Position numbers and translations under genes: made by a program. A stretch of 64,000 bases of DNA. Origin: a marine gamma proteobacterium HTCC2148. GTDB lineage: Bacteria > Pseudomonadota > Gammaproteobacteria > Pseudomonadales > Halieaceae. Location: the NCBI GenBank assembly GCA_000156295.1, contig DS999231.1, positions 1 through 64,000 on the forward strand, in the 5' to 3' direction. Below the pieces are notes generated by a model. The model was not told where the DNA came from and did not search any database. It saw only the letters and a program-made list of their open reading frames with translations. Shown here piece by piece: positions 29,093-40,351 of the stretch (positions are counted from its first letter, which is position 1; every line of letters starts with the position of its first letter).

Positions 29093-29934
29093 ACGACGAA
29101 CATTCCGGCAGCGATTCGGACGAGAAGTCCTGGCTGGAGAAAATTGGACAGCTCTTCTCCAGCGAGCCCTGTAACCAGAAGGATCTACTGGACATACTCG
29201 GAGTCGCCGCCGAAAACGAGGTGATAGACGAGGATGCGCGCAACATTATGGAAGGAGCCATGCAAGTTGCCGACATGCAGGTGCGCGATATTATGATTCC
29301 GCGAGCGCAAATGGTGGTCATCAAAGAAGAGTGCTCGCTGGAAAACATTCTTCCGCAGATCACCCGTTCTGCGCACTCACGTTACCCGGTGATCGGCGAG
29401 AGTCCGGACGACATCATGGGCATTCTGTTGGCCAAGGACCTGCTGCCGCAGATACTCAACAAGGACCACAGCAATTTCAAAATCGAATCATTGCTGCGCC
29501 CTACCGTGGTTGTCCCCGAAAGCAAACGCCTCAATGTCCTGCTGCGGGAGTTTCGCGAAAAAAGAACCCACATGGCTATTGTTATCGACGAGTACGGTGG
29601 TGTCGCCGGTCTTGTCACTATTGAAGATGTGCTGGAAGAGATTGTCGGTGAAATCGAGGATGAAACTGATGCCGAGGCAGATCGTTTTATTCGTAAGATT
29701 TCGGATGAGGACTATTTTATTAAAGCGCTCACCCCCATCGATGATTTCAACGATTATTTCGAAACGACTTTTTCAGACGAAGAATTCGACACCATCGGCG
29801 GTTTAGTGATACAGGCTCTGGGTCACATGCCCAGTCGCAATGAGGTGGCAGTGATCGACAAATTTGAGTTCAAGGTGATCAACGCAGACCAGCGCAAGAT
29901 TCACAGCTTGCGTATGCGGCCCCTGGACGACTAG
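29089..29934 (+). CDS. corC: HlyC/CorC family CBS-domain protein (YbeX)
   Basis: A 281-aa protein without the membrane domain of longer relatives: two CBS motifs ([14 protein letters not shown] and [17 protein letters not shown]), [26 protein letters not shown], and a C-terminal CorC_HlyC domain. E. coli YbeX is tied to Mg/Co handling and ribosome metabolism. It overlaps ybeY by 4 nt. Confidence 0.92.
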   Translation: MNDEHSGSDSDEKSWLEKIGQLFSSEPCNQKDLLDILGVAAENEVIDEDARNIMEGAMQVADMQVRDIMIPRAQMVVIKEECSLENILPQITRSAHSRYPVIGESPDDIMGILLAKDLLPQILNKDHSNFKIESLLRPTVVVPESKRLNVLLREFREKRTHMAIVIDEYGGVAGLVTIEDVLEEIVGEIEDETDAEADRFIRKISDEDYFIKALTPIDDFNDYFETTFSDEEFDTIGGLVIQALGHMPSRNEVAVIDKFEFKVINADQRKIHSLRMRPLDD

Positions 29935-29943
29935 ACACCGACC

Positions 29944-31467
29944 ATGCCCGACAGCCAGCGCGAATCTCGATTATCGCCTCTGCAAATATTGATACTTGCG
30001 CCCCTCGCAGGCGCATTGGTCACGCTGTCACTCGCTCCGTTTAATATCTGGCCTGCCGGCGTCCTCAGTTGCGCACTGTTTGCCTGGTTGCTGAGCACCT
30101 GCGAGCCAGGCCAGGCACTGTGGCGCGGCTGGCTCTATGGCCTGGGCATGTTCGGCAGTGGCGTCTCCTGGGTTTACGTCAGTATTCACGTCCACGGTTA
30201 CGCACCCATACCTCTCGCTGTATTGCTGACCTCGCTGTTTTGCGCGGGGCTGGCCCTGTTCCCCGCGGTGTTCGCCTGGCTCTACGTTCGCTACACAAGA
30301 CCACTACCCGGCGGCATGCTAATGGGTTTTCCGCTGCTTTGGGTACTGTTTGAATGGCTGCGCAGCTGGATATTGACCGGCTTCCCCTGGCTGATTTTGG
30401 GCTACGCTCATATCGATACCCCCATCGCCGGTTGGGCGCCTGTTCTTGGCGTATTTGGCCTGTCATTTATCTGTGCCCTCACCGGTAGCTGCATTTTTCT
30501 TGCCTGGCGCAGCCGGCAACCCATCGCCATTGCGACTTATGGGGTCATCATGGCCATTCTGTGGATGGGCGGCGGTGTGCTCAAACCCATTCAATGGGTA
30601 GTCAGGGCCAGCGAGGAACCATTGCAGGTCGCCATTTACCAGCCGAATATTCCCCAGCAGCACAAATGGGATCGCAGGTACTATCGCCCCATTCTCAATC
30701 AGCTGGAGTCCAACAGCCTGCCTCTGTTAGGTCACGATATTCTGGTTTGGCCCGAAGCTGCGATCCCCAATTACTACCAAAATGCCAGGGAGTTCCTCGA
30801 CCCTATTGCGGAGCAGGCCGCCATTGCCGAGACTACGCTGATCACCGGCATTCCCTATCGGCCGGATGGCAGTATGCAGTATCACAACAGCATTTTGGCC
30901 CTGGGCGCGGGCGAAGGGGCTTACTTCAAACAGCGACTGGTTCCCTTTGGTGAATACGTACCGATGGAAGACGTCATGCGGGGGCTGATCGCCTTTTTCG
31001 ATCTTCCCATGTCAGCGTTCAGCCCCGGTCCACAAAATCAGGCACCACTGCAGGCAGCCGGGTTCCGGGTGGCGCCCTATATTTGCTACGAAATCGTTTA
31101 CCCCGACCTGGTCGCCAAGAGTGCACGCAACGCGGATCTGCTCATCACTATAAGCAACGACAGCTGGTTCGGCGACTCTATAGGCCCCCTGCAGCATCTG
31201 CAGATGGCGCAAATGCGCGCACTGGAGAACGGCCGCTACCTGATTCGCGGCACCAATAACGGCGTTTCAGCGATTATCAATCACCGGGGACAAATTGTTG
31301 CTGCCACTGAGCAGTTTGTGGAAACCAGCCTCTCCGGAGAGGTAGAGACCATGTTGGGTAATACCCCATTCGGCAGTTTCGGCTCAGTCCCGATTATTGC
31401 CGGCAGTGGCGTTGGGCTGGTCTTGATGGTGCTTATGTACCTGGGTTTCTGGCGAGATCTTGACTAG
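29944..31467 (+). CDS. lnt: Apolipoprotein N-acyltransferase
   Basis: A 507-aa inner-membrane enzyme adding the third acyl chain to lipoproteins such as LptE below. The first 210 residues form about six to seven transmembrane helices. The nitrilase-like domain carries the catalytic Glu in LVWPEAAIPNYY, Lys in GAYFKQRLVPFGEYVP and Cys in PYICYEIVYPD. A last transmembrane helix is at the C-terminus. It lies 9 nt after corC. Confidence 0.96.
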   Translation: MPDSQRESRLSPLQILILAPLAGALVTLSLAPFNIWPAGVLSCALFAWLLSTCEPGQALWRGWLYGLGMFGSGVSWVYVSIHVHGYAPIPLAVLLTSLFCAGLALFPAVFAWLYVRYTRPLPGGMLMGFPLLWVLFEWLRSWILTGFPWLILGYAHIDTPIAGWAPVLGVFGLSFICALTGSCIFLAWRSRQPIAIATYGVIMAILWMGGGVLKPIQWVVRASEEPLQVAIYQPNIPQQHKWDRRYYRPILNQLESNSLPLLGHDILVWPEAAIPNYYQNAREFLDPIAEQAAIAETTLITGIPYRPDGSMQYHNSILALGAGEGAYFKQRLVPFGEYVPMEDVMRGLIAFFDLPMSAFSPGPQNQAPLQAAGFRVAPYICYEIVYPDLVAKSARNADLLITISNDSWFGDSIGPLQHLQMAQMRALENGRYLIRGTNNGVSAIINHRGQIVAATEQFVETSLSGEVETMLGNTPFGSFGSVPIIAGSGVGLVLMVLMYLGFWRDLD

Positions 31468-31480
31468 TTCACAAGCTTAG

Positions 31481-34024
<2,544 letters not shown>

Positions 34025-34043
34025 CCACTCAGGGAAACACTCC

Positions 34044-34562
34044 ATGCAGCAGCGCCTGATTCAAGCTTTATTCTTGCTCAGTAGTGTCTTGCTGCTCTCA
34101 GCCTGTGGCTTTGCGCTGCGCGGTACTGGCGATGTAGCCGTTTCCGAAGAATGGCGCTCCATGCACCTCATCACCAACAATCCCAACAGTGAATTTAGCC
34201 GGGAAGTGAAAACCCGATTCGCAGCCAATGGAGTGGAGTGGCAAGAAGACAGGGAAAACGCCAACTATGCAGTAGTCCTTGGGCCTGAACAATTCAACCA
34301 ACGCAACCTGTCGCTAAACTCTGAAGCCCGGGCTGCTGAATTTGAGCTCTCAATGCGCTCCACTTTTTCGGTCAAAGATAGTGAAGGCAAAGCGGTGCTT
34401 GGTGACACCACAAGCACGGTTGTCAAACAAATGGAAAATGACCCTCGCAATGTCGTGGGCAAGGCTGAGGAAATTCGTATTCTCAAAGCCGAAATGCGCG
34501 GCGAACTGGCCCAGCAAATTTTACGCCGCATCGCCTTCTTTGCCGCCGCACAGGAATCCTGA
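34044..34562 (+). CDS. lptE: LPS-assembly lipoprotein LptE
   Basis: A 172-aa outer-membrane lipoprotein. Signal peptide with lipobox LLLSAC (lipidated Cys at residue 21), then GFALRG, the conserved LptE opening. It plugs the LptD barrel for LPS insertion. Start ATG at 34044 with GGGAAA upstream; its stop overlaps the holA start by one base. The leuS-lptE-holA order is conserved. Confidence 0.93.
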   Translation: MQQRLIQALFLLSSVLLLSACGFALRGTGDVAVSEEWRSMHLITNNPNSEFSREVKTRFAANGVEWQEDRENANYAVVLGPEQFNQRNLSLNSEARAAEFELSMRSTFSVKDSEGKAVLGDTTSTVVKQMENDPRNVVGKAEEIRILKAEMRGELAQQILRRIAFFAAAQES

Positions 34563-35575
34563 TGCGCGTCTACCCGGAGAAGCTCGCCGGACAACTACAA
34601 CAGAACCTGCTGCCGGTTTACCTCATCAGCGGCGACGAGCCGCTACTGGTGCAGGAGTGCTGCGACCAGGTGCGCCTGGCGGCGCGCAATGCCGGTTGCA
34701 CCGACCGGGAAGTCATTGACGTCAGTAACCCCGGCTTCAAATGGGACGAAATTCTCGGCAGCGCCTCCAGCATGTCTTTGTTTGCCGATCGCAAACTGGT
34801 AGAGCTGCGTATTCCCACGGGCAAGCCAGGCGCAGAGGGCAGCAAGGCATTGGTGGAGTACCTGAACATTAGTGCTGGTAGCGAAGACGTACTGTTAATT
34901 ATCGCCGGCAAGATCGACAAACAATCGACCAACAGCAAATGGTATAAAGCCCTGGATAACGCTGGCGCTGCCGTACAAGTCTGGCCAGTGGATGCCAAAG
35001 ACTTGCCCCGCTGGCTACAGCAACGAGTCAGTGCCGCCGGTATGTCTATCGACAATGATGCGCTGCAGTTACTGTGCGATCGGGTTGAAGGTAATCTGCT
35101 GGCTGCGGTGCAAGAAGTGGAAAAACTCAAACTACTGGCCGAGGGTGGCCAGATTACCGCAGAAACTGTAACGACTTCTGTGTCTAACAACGCCCGCTAC
35201 AACCTTTTTGACATGACCGACAACGCCCTAAAAGGCAATGCCGCAGGAAGCCTTAAAATGCTGCATGGATTGCGCGGCGAAGGCACTGAACCGGCCGTGG
35301 CCCTTTGGGCACTGCTGCGTGAGATACGCACCCTCTATCAGGCACAACAGTCCGTTGACTCCGGTCAAAACCCACAGCAGGCATTGAGCTCACTGAGAGT
35401 CTGGAAAAACCGCATAGGCCTGATGCAAGGGGCACTGGGGCGTCACAGCCGCGACTCGCTGTCACACTTAATGGAGCAAGCCACAGAGGTAGACGGCAGT
35501 ATCAAAGGTTTCTCCGGGGGCAAGCCCTGGGACAATTTAGAGTCTTTAATACTCGATCTCGCCAGCGTTCGTTAA
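34562..35575 (+). CDS. holA: DNA polymerase III delta subunit
   Basis: A 337-aa clamp-loader wrench subunit. It starts MRVYPEKLAGQLQQNLLPVYLISGDEPLLVQE, the typical opening before a degenerate AAA+ domain, and ends in the helical collar region. ATG overlaps the lptE stop. Last gene of the leuS block; no clear terminator seen before the imuA promoter. Confidence 0.94.
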   Translation: MRVYPEKLAGQLQQNLLPVYLISGDEPLLVQECCDQVRLAARNAGCTDREVIDVSNPGFKWDEILGSASSMSLFADRKLVELRIPTGKPGAEGSKALVEYLNISAGSEDVLLIIAGKIDKQSTNSKWYKALDNAGAAVQVWPVDAKDLPRWLQQRVSAAGMSIDNDALQLLCDRVEGNLLAAVQEVEKLKLLAEGGQITAETVTTSVSNNARYNLFDMTDNALKGNAAGSLKMLHGLRGEGTEPAVALWALLREIRTLYQAQQSVDSGQNPQQALSSLRVWKNRIGLMQGALGRHSRDSLSHLMEQATEVDGSIKGFSGGKPWDNLESLILDLASVR

Positions 35576-35701
35576 ACAACCACTTTCCAACACAAACAGG
35601 GCTGAAACCGGCCTTGCCTATGCCGGTGCGACCGTGCCGTGGCACTCATCTACACATGTCGCCTAATGAGACAGGTGCTGGCAGTATGTAAATTTTACCG
35701 C

Positions 35702-35730
35702 TTGCAAAGCCCGCTGAGCACAACTACTGT
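35702..35730 (+). promoter_or_regulatory. Likely imuA promoter
   Basis: TTGCAA (35702-35707), 17-nt spacer, TACTGT (35725-35730). The -10 overlaps the LexA box, as expected for an SOS promoter. Confidence 0.5.
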
Positions 35731-35742
35731 ATATACAAACAG
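35727..35742. promoter_or_regulatory. LexA box upstream of imuA
   Basis: CTG-TATATACAAA-CAG matches the gammaproteobacterial LexA consensus CTG-N10-CAG with an AT-rich core. A second CAG half (ATATACAG, 35750-35757) pairs with the first half at a wider spacing. The operator lies 30 nt before the imuA ATG. Confidence 0.88.
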
Positions 35743-35771
35743 TGTATGAATATACAGCAGAGGGCGCGGCC

Positions 35772-36527
35772 ATGAATGAGGCACTACAGCAGGTTATTAA
35801 TCGTAACGACACCTGGCAGGGACACCTGGCCGGCCAGGTACTTTCCGCCAACGGCGACAGCCACTGGGATGAGGATCGTCTCTCCACCGGTTACAGCACG
35901 CTGGATAAAGAGCTGCGCAGCGATGGCTGGCCTCTTGGCAGCACGGTAGAAGTACTCAGCGATGGCTGCGGTCTGGGCTCCATGGGCCTGTTCCTGCCCG
36001 CCATGGAAAAACTTAGCGCTGAAGGCCGCTGGCAGGTATTTATTGCCCCACCTTTCACACCTTACGCACCCTTGCTCAAGGCAAGGGGCATAGATACCGA
36101 CCAGATTCTGCTGGTACACCCCAAAAGTCGTGAAGACCTGTTGTGGGCTACCGAGCAAGCCCTACGCAGCACCACCAGCAGCGCTGTGTTCAGCTGGCTT
36201 GGCGCAGATGAGTACAGCTATAGCGAACTGCGCAAGCTGCAACTGGCCGCCGCCAGCGGCGACAGCCTTTCGGTGTTATTTCGCCCCCAGGAGGCCGCCC
36301 GTAATCACGCTCCCGCGAGCCTGCGCTTGCAAATGCGCGAATACCGCAAGGTACATATTCTCAAGCAACGCGGCGGCAACCAGTATATAGACGTGACCCT
36401 GCCCCCGTCGGAAGACGTGCCAGAGCATCCTCAGCTGTGGGAAGTACCTTCGTGGCAGGCGAGCCCCGGGCAGGCCAGCCCCGGGCAGGCGAGCCCAAAG
36501 GCCCAGCCGGCGTTTTCATTTGCCTGA
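35772..36527 (+). CDS. imuA: ImuA (SulA/RecA-like mutasome component)
   Basis: A 251-aa protein with the ImuA opening LSTGYSTLDKELRSDGWPLGSTVEVL and a degenerate RecA-like core. ImuA acts with ImuB and DnaE2 in damage-induced translesion synthesis. The ATG at 35772 has GAGG upstream. The C-terminus carries a short repeat (QASPG twice, then QASPK) from a near-duplicated GC-rich stretch at 36455-36500. Unlike the usual imuA-imuB-dnaE2 operon, imuB is 5.9 kb downstream. Confidence 0.88.
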   Translation: MNEALQQVINRNDTWQGHLAGQVLSANGDSHWDEDRLSTGYSTLDKELRSDGWPLGSTVEVLSDGCGLGSMGLFLPAMEKLSAEGRWQVFIAPPFTPYAPLLKARGIDTDQILLVHPKSREDLLWATEQALRSTTSSAVFSWLGADEYSYSELRKLQLAAASGDSLSVLFRPQEAARNHAPASLRLQMREYRKVHILKQRGGNQYIDVTLPPSEDVPEHPQLWEVPSWQASPGQASPGQASPKAQPAFSFA

Positions 36528-36625
36528 GTAAAAGCGGGGCATGATAGAAGTCAAACATTCGCAAGCCCCGCTCTGCTAAACTCCGCTCTGCACTTTTTTA
36601 AACGCACAGAGATTGGAGCTAAGCA

Positions 36626-37063
36626 ATGCAAGATTTTCCCCATCACTACCTCGTATCCGCCAACGCTGAAGCCGCAGGCACAGTTGCCCTGAAAAGCGAC
36701 AATATGCCGCAAATCGTTTCCGCACCACCCGCGGAATTCGGCGGCCCGGGAGACCAGTGGTCACCTGAGCATTTGCTGGTAGCTTCCGTTGCCGACTGCT
36801 TCATTCTCACCTTTCGCGCTATTTCAAGCGCGTCAAAAATGGAGTGGGTGTCGCTAGAGGCAACAGCAGAGGGCGTGTTGGATAAAGTAGAAAGAGCACC
36901 GCAGTTCACTGCATTTACCGTGAAAGCCACTCTCACTGTGCCTGCAGGCACAGATGAAGCAAAGGCCCGGCGCTTGCTGGACAAAGCCGAGGGCGCCTGC
37001 ATGATCACCAATTCTATGAAGGCTCCGTGCCACCTGAATGCTGATATAGTTTTCGCCTCTTAA
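36626..37063 (+). CDS. OsmC family protein
   Basis: A 145-aa OsmC/Ohr-fold protein. The segment WSPEHLLVASVADCFILTFRAIS has the first cysteine; the second is in AEGACMITNSMKAPCHLNADI. Members reduce organic hydroperoxides with these cysteines. It stands between imuA and a truncated DUF2788 gene and has its own start (TTGGAG before ATG). Confidence 0.87.
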   Translation: MQDFPHHYLVSANAEAAGTVALKSDNMPQIVSAPPAEFGGPGDQWSPEHLLVASVADCFILTFRAISSASKMEWVSLEATAEGVLDKVERAPQFTAFTVKATLTVPAGTDEAKARRLLDKAEGACMITNSMKAPCHLNADIVFAS

Positions 37064-37095
37064 ATTAGCGCTGCGACGCAGCCTGCGAGAGCAAT

Positions 37096-37212
37096 ATGGA
37101 TGAGTGGCTAACAGAATACGGCGTCACCCTTGGCGTTGGAGCACTCATCCTGTTCATGATTTTTATTGTTTGGGACCTCGCCAAGCGCAGCAATGCCGGC
37201 GACATACAGTGA
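37096..37212 (+). CDS. Short DUF2788-like membrane protein
   Basis: A 38-aa ORF too short for most gene callers: [20 protein letters not shown], then [18 protein letters not shown]. The FIVWDLAK-x-S-x-AG motif is that of DUF2788 proteins, but those are about 70 aa with a second helix, so this is a shortened version. Its stop overlaps the next gene's GTG (GTGA). Confidence 0.55.
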   Translation: MDEWLTEYGVTLGVGALILFMIFIVWDLAKRSNAGDIQ

Positions 37213-37727
37213 ACAATATAAAACTCACTATTGGCGACATTACTACCGCTGAGGTAGACGCTATTGTGAATGCTGCCAACGAAGTGATGCTTGGCGGTGG
37301 CGGTGTTGACGGCGCCATTCACCGCGCCGCCGGCCCCGAACTGTTAGCCGAATGCAGGAAAGTACCCGCGATGAACGGCATACGCTGCCCCACTGGCCAG
37401 GCACGGATTACCGGCGCTGGCGAGCTACCTGCAAGCTACGTGATTCACACGGTGGGACCTGTGTACGATGAAGCAGAAAACCCCGAAGAGTTGCTCGCAC
37501 TCGCCTATCGCAACAGCCTGTTACTAGCGCTGGAAAACCAGTGCCAATCGATTGCGTTCCCCGCCATATCCTGTGGTGTATTTGGGTATCCCCTGGACGC
37601 GGCTGCAGAGGTGGCTTTCGCGACTTGCAGCGAACAACAATTCAAATCGCTGGATATCAGCTTTTATCTTTTTGGGGATCAGATATTTGAGATCTGGCAG
37701 CCAGTTTTCAACCCAGCCAAAGTTTAA
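37209..37727 (+). CDS. Macro domain protein (ADP-ribose / O-acetyl-ADP-ribose hydrolase-like)
   Basis: A 172-aa single macro domain. Ligand loops: [23 protein letters not shown] at residues 21-43 and [18 protein letters not shown] near 125. The segment [22 protein letters not shown] matches YmdB-type deacetylases. GTG at 37209 overlaps the stop of the DUF2788-like ORF, so translation is coupled. The last conserved gene before the repeat/cassette region. Confidence 0.9.
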   Translation: MNNIKLTIGDITTAEVDAIVNAANEVMLGGGGVDGAIHRAAGPELLAECRKVPAMNGIRCPTGQARITGAGELPASYVIHTVGPVYDEAENPEELLALAYRNSLLLALENQCQSIAFPAISCGVFGYPLDAAAEVAFATCSEQQFKSLDISFYLFGDQIFEIWQPVFNPAKV

Positions 37728-37767
37728 CCCCACCTAAAAGAAACCAATTTCAGGCAGTCGCTGGCTA

Positions 37768-37783
37768 GTCCGCTTTTGTCGGC
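37768..37783 (+). repeat. Degenerate copy of the cassette repeat (R0)
   Basis: GTCCGCTTTTGTCGGC keeps the 9-nt left arm GTCCGCTTT of the repeat family but has a decayed right arm. It lies 40 nt after the macro-domain gene and in the same orientation as that gene. Confidence 0.4.
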
Positions 37784-37858
37784 ATAGAATTGTTTCCGGG
37801 TGGCATGGATGCCGTCTGAAAATCATATTCGGACTAAAACAGCGACTATTTGGAAAGT

Positions 37859-37882
37859 GTCCGCTTTCACCTCAAAGCGGAC
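37859..37882 (-). repeat. Cassette repeat R1 (type A)
   Basis: Minus-strand reading: GTCCGCTTT - GAGGTG - AAAGCGGAC, a perfect 9-bp stem with a 6-nt loop. It lies 41 nt after the stop of gene A and is identical to R6 in gene orientation. Confidence 0.92.
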
Positions 37883-37923
37883 GTCAAATAAATTCTGAAG
37901 TAATTTAAAGTTAGATACTGTGC

Positions 37924-38811
37924 CTATTCAGATATATTAGGAAACGACTGGTAAGCCATATCTAACATAGTCTGGAATTGTACAATGAGAGCGTCCTTAT
38001 CAGGGAGTGACAAGCTTGAGGTTCGTTCTTGAAAAATTGTAGTCATTGCAACAGCTTGACCTTTGACTTGGCCGATCTTTTCGGCCACTACTTCAGCGGT
38101 TTTCTCAGCAGGTTTCTCGCAAAAGGTATCAGTGTAGACCTGATATTTCACTCCGAGTTGATCTGTTGCAGACTCGATTTCCCTGAACATCTGACACATT
38201 TCATAGACGCCGGCCGCCGCTAAACCAATACTGGCAGCGTCACCAACTACCGGCAACCACCCCATAAGTTCACCTGCCGCATCATAAATGGCAACTTTAC
38301 TAAAGCGCTTGGAAGCGGTGCGCTCGATAACTTTACCAGTTCTCCGGAAATTGCTGATTTTGCTTTTGTGCGCGCGTATCAGGCCACCTTGCTGACTTAT
38401 TGTTACTCCCGCGCCCCTCAAAGCAGTTGCAGATTTTTTTAACTCGATCGAAGTTGCTCTTAGAACTTGATTCTTTTTAGCGATAGCGTTGCTTTGTTTC
38501 TTTATCAATCGGTTTTTCTGACTTATTTCTGCATTTCTATTTTCCAACGCCAAGGAAGCTTTTTTGTATTTGAGCTCTCTGGCTTTTAACGCATCGCTCG
38601 CCGAAGATGCAAGTGTCGCTCCAAAGAAGAACCCCATAGAATCATTGAATCTATTCGCGATCGCCTCGTTATAGAGGGCCAAAAAGGAAATAGAGGAGAA
38701 TAATATAAGGGCCACGATTACGAGAGCTATAAGTGGATTTCTTATCAGGAACCACGCTGCTCTCACCGGTGCTTTGATTATTCGGACTGCAAAAGACGCG
38801 TTCTCGGTCAT
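37924..38811 (-). CDS. Cassette gene A: unknown membrane protein with coiled coil
   Basis: A 295-aa protein of no family I recognise. One strong transmembrane helix at about residues 27-48 (NPLIALVIVALILFSS), then a long coiled coil (about 75-135, rich in Lys/Asn/Gln), then a hydrophobic GWLPVVGDAASIGLAAAGVYEMC segment near 200 and a mixed tail. The ATG at 38811 has GGAG 9 nt upstream; an ATG at 38826 is possible. Strongly AT-rich. It has its own possible -10 box TATAAT (38872-38867), so it need not rely on an array promoter. Confidence 0.7.
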   Translation of the reverse strand: MTENASFAVRIIKAPVRAAWFLIRNPLIALVIVALILFSSISFLALYNEAIANRFNDSMGFFFGATLASSASDALKARELKYKKASLALENRNAEISQKNRLIKKQSNAIAKKNQVLRATSIELKKSATALRGAGVTISQQGGLIRAHKSKISNFRRTGKVIERTASKRFSKVAIYDAAGELMGWLPVVGDAASIGLAAAGVYEMCQMFREIESATDQLGVKYQVYTDTFCEKPAEKTAEVVAEKIGQVKGQAVAMTTIFQERTSSLSLPDKDALIVQFQTMLDMAYQSFPNISE

Positions 38812-38953
38812 AAAATCAGGCTCCATAAGTTACCGGTAGAAAATAAACTTTTTAATTCCCGATGGGATTATATCGAAATTTAGATAAATGCTTATGTCAT
38901 TTTTGGAAGAAGCACACCGCGGCGCGCCGTGCTCTAACTCCGCTAGGGGAAAC

Positions 38954-38977
38954 GTCCGCTTTCACCTCAAAGGCGAC
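38954..38977 (-). repeat. Cassette repeat R2 (type A)
   Basis: Minus-strand reading: GTCGCCTTT - GAGGTG - AAAGCGGAC. Compared with R1 the CG of the left arm reads GC. It lies 47 nt after the stop of gene B and 142 nt upstream of gene A. Confidence 0.9.
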
Positions 38978-39024
38978 ATCAACGCCTGGACATCAAATTA
39001 TAGCGACCGGTGTGGATCTTAGGT

Positions 39025-39519
39025 TTACTGGCACAAGATTGGACACTTGCTCATGTCGCCCCCGTATCCATCGTAACAATTGCCACCATAGCCAGCGTAG
39101 CAATTGCCACCATAGCCATCGTAGAGCGGCCCTCCATATCCATCATATAGAGGCCCACCATAGCCATCATATAGCGGCCCTCCGTAACCATCGTAGCAAG
39201 GTCCACCATATAAATCAGAACCAATACAGCCAACGGCGTAGTTGCTGCTCCTCTTCAGGCTAACTAGAGTGACATTTTCAGGGTTGCTCTCAACAAATAA
39301 GGAAGTACAGCCTTCGATAAAAGAATTCGACCGGCCGCCACACTCGTGTGGCCCGGTTAATCCGTTTTCTATGGCCCAATTGTAACCCGCTATATGCCCG
39401 GAGCAGTCTTGCGTGCATTTGTAACCTCTAAAATAAAGATCTTCAAATTCCGGTAGGGATGCGTCATCCGCTAAAGATACCGCTGGGAAAATTAGTATCA
39501 ACAATAACAAAGGGAACAT
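39025..39519 (-). CDS. Cassette gene B: small secreted Cys-rich protein with Gly-Tyr repeats
   Basis: A 164-aa exported protein. Signal peptide MFPLLLLILIFPAVSLA. The domain YKCTQDCSGHIAGYNWAIENG ... SFIEGC recurs, as I recall, in small secreted proteins of many proteobacteria; its function is unknown. The C-terminal third is a tandem repeat, five to six copies of about 8 residues (GGPLYDGY, with variants GGPCYDGY and GGNCYAGY), encoded by a 24-nt minisatellite at about 39058-39206. Ten or more cysteines suggest disulfides in the periplasm or outside. Confidence 0.72.
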   Translation of the reverse strand: MFPLLLLILIFPAVSLADDASLPEFEDLYFRGYKCTQDCSGHIAGYNWAIENGLTGPHECGGRSNSFIEGCTSLFVESNPENVTLVSLKRSSNYAVGCIGSDLYGGPCYDGYGGPLYDGYGGPLYDGYGGPLYDGYGGNCYAGYGGNCYDGYGGDMSKCPILCQ

Positions 39520-39601
39520 TATCTAATTACCATCCTTGGTCTAATTGGTGCAGTTGAGTCTAAATGTATTCCAGCCCGGGCTTCAATCAGATTTAGAACA
39601 T

Positions 39602-39625
39602 TTCCGCTATTAGGCGAAAGCGGAC
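39602..39625 (-). repeat. Cassette repeat R3 (type B)
   Basis: Minus-strand reading: GTCCGCTTT - CGCCTA - ATAGCGGAA. The left arm matches type A; the loop differs. It lies 56 nt after the stop of gene C and 82 nt upstream of gene B. Confidence 0.88.
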
Positions 39626-39681
39626 GTTTTAAATGTAAGCTGACGGACCGCTTGTCGCTGGGTCCCAGAGTGAAAATATTT

Positions 39682-40110
39682 TTAGTGGTTTGATTTTATC
39701 AATCGAATAGAGCCTGTAATCCCATCTCTTTGATTAGTGTAAATACCTAAGATCTCAGGCAACGCCTTTGTCCCGCCTACAGCAAAGTTCAGATTCGCTG
39801 TGCCCACTAGCTGGCCATTACTTCTTATATTCAATTTAGCCGTACCGACACAATTACTATTAACGGAATAAGATCCGCCTCCATTCACTGTCGCTCTGTC
39901 ACCATAAGCGCCCTCAGTTAGTGATTTTAGGGTTATTTTTCCACCGCCATTAAAGTGAACGATACCCGCTGCAATCGAAGGAAATCCATCGTAATAATAA
40001 GTGAATGTACCACCCGAAGCATAGTTACCCTGTAGCGTAGATTTACTGCATGCAGCGCTAGCAGCACCAGGGAGTGCCAAAAGAAGCGCTATTGCAATCA
40101 ATACTCTCAT
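39682..40110 (-). CDS. Cassette gene C: small exported beta-rich protein
   Basis: A 142-aa protein with a clean signal peptide (MRVLIAIALLLALPGAASA, cut before ACSKS). The mature part is beta-rich: CSKSTLQGNYASGGTF, GIVHFNGGGKITL, GGGSYSVNSNCVGTAKLNI, with one likely disulfide. This pattern resembles small lipocalin-like exported proteins of unknown function. AGGAGA lies 8 nt upstream of the ATG. Confidence 0.72.
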   Translation of the reverse strand: MRVLIAIALLLALPGAASAACSKSTLQGNYASGGTFTYYYDGFPSIAAGIVHFNGGGKITLKSLTEGAYGDRATVNGGGSYSVNSNCVGTAKLNIRSNGQLVGTANLNFAVGGTKALPEILGIYTNQRDGITGSIRLIKSNH

Positions 40111-40235
40111 ATTTTTTCTCCTAAAATATTCAATATATATTGGCTATGAAGTTCGCCATTCCGGAGAGAATATAGCTCTATCAGCGGTTCGACTGAATGA
40201 CTGGATGCGCCAACGGCATGACTACCTACGCCAAT

Positions 40236-40259
40236 GTCGGCTATTAGGCGAAAGCGGAC
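40236..40259 (-). repeat. Cassette repeat R4 (type B), at the array head
   Basis: Minus-strand reading: GTCCGCTTT - CGCCTA - ATAGCCGAC. It lies between the divergent recombinase (start 92 nt to the right) and gene C (start 125 nt to the left). It is the only repeat not preceded by a gene in its own orientation, which is the place attI takes in an integron. Confidence 0.88.
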
Positions 40260-40351
40260 CTTTTACCCTCGATAGTTTGGCTTCAGGTCAAAGACTTAAT
40301 TTGGCCATTGGTGTATTTCATGGACTCCCATCAAGGGAGGAGGAAATAGCC

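Noticed and set aside
37859-37882. R1 and its copies as plain transcription terminators
   Set aside because: The stems are strong, but no T-run follows in the gene direction, and the loops are conserved in two types, which terminators do not need. A terminator side effect remains possible.
40205-40351. Upstream extension of the recombinase frame
   Set aside because: The 49 extra residues are encoded across repeat R4; the ATG at 40352 has a strong ribosome site and gives the known family start.
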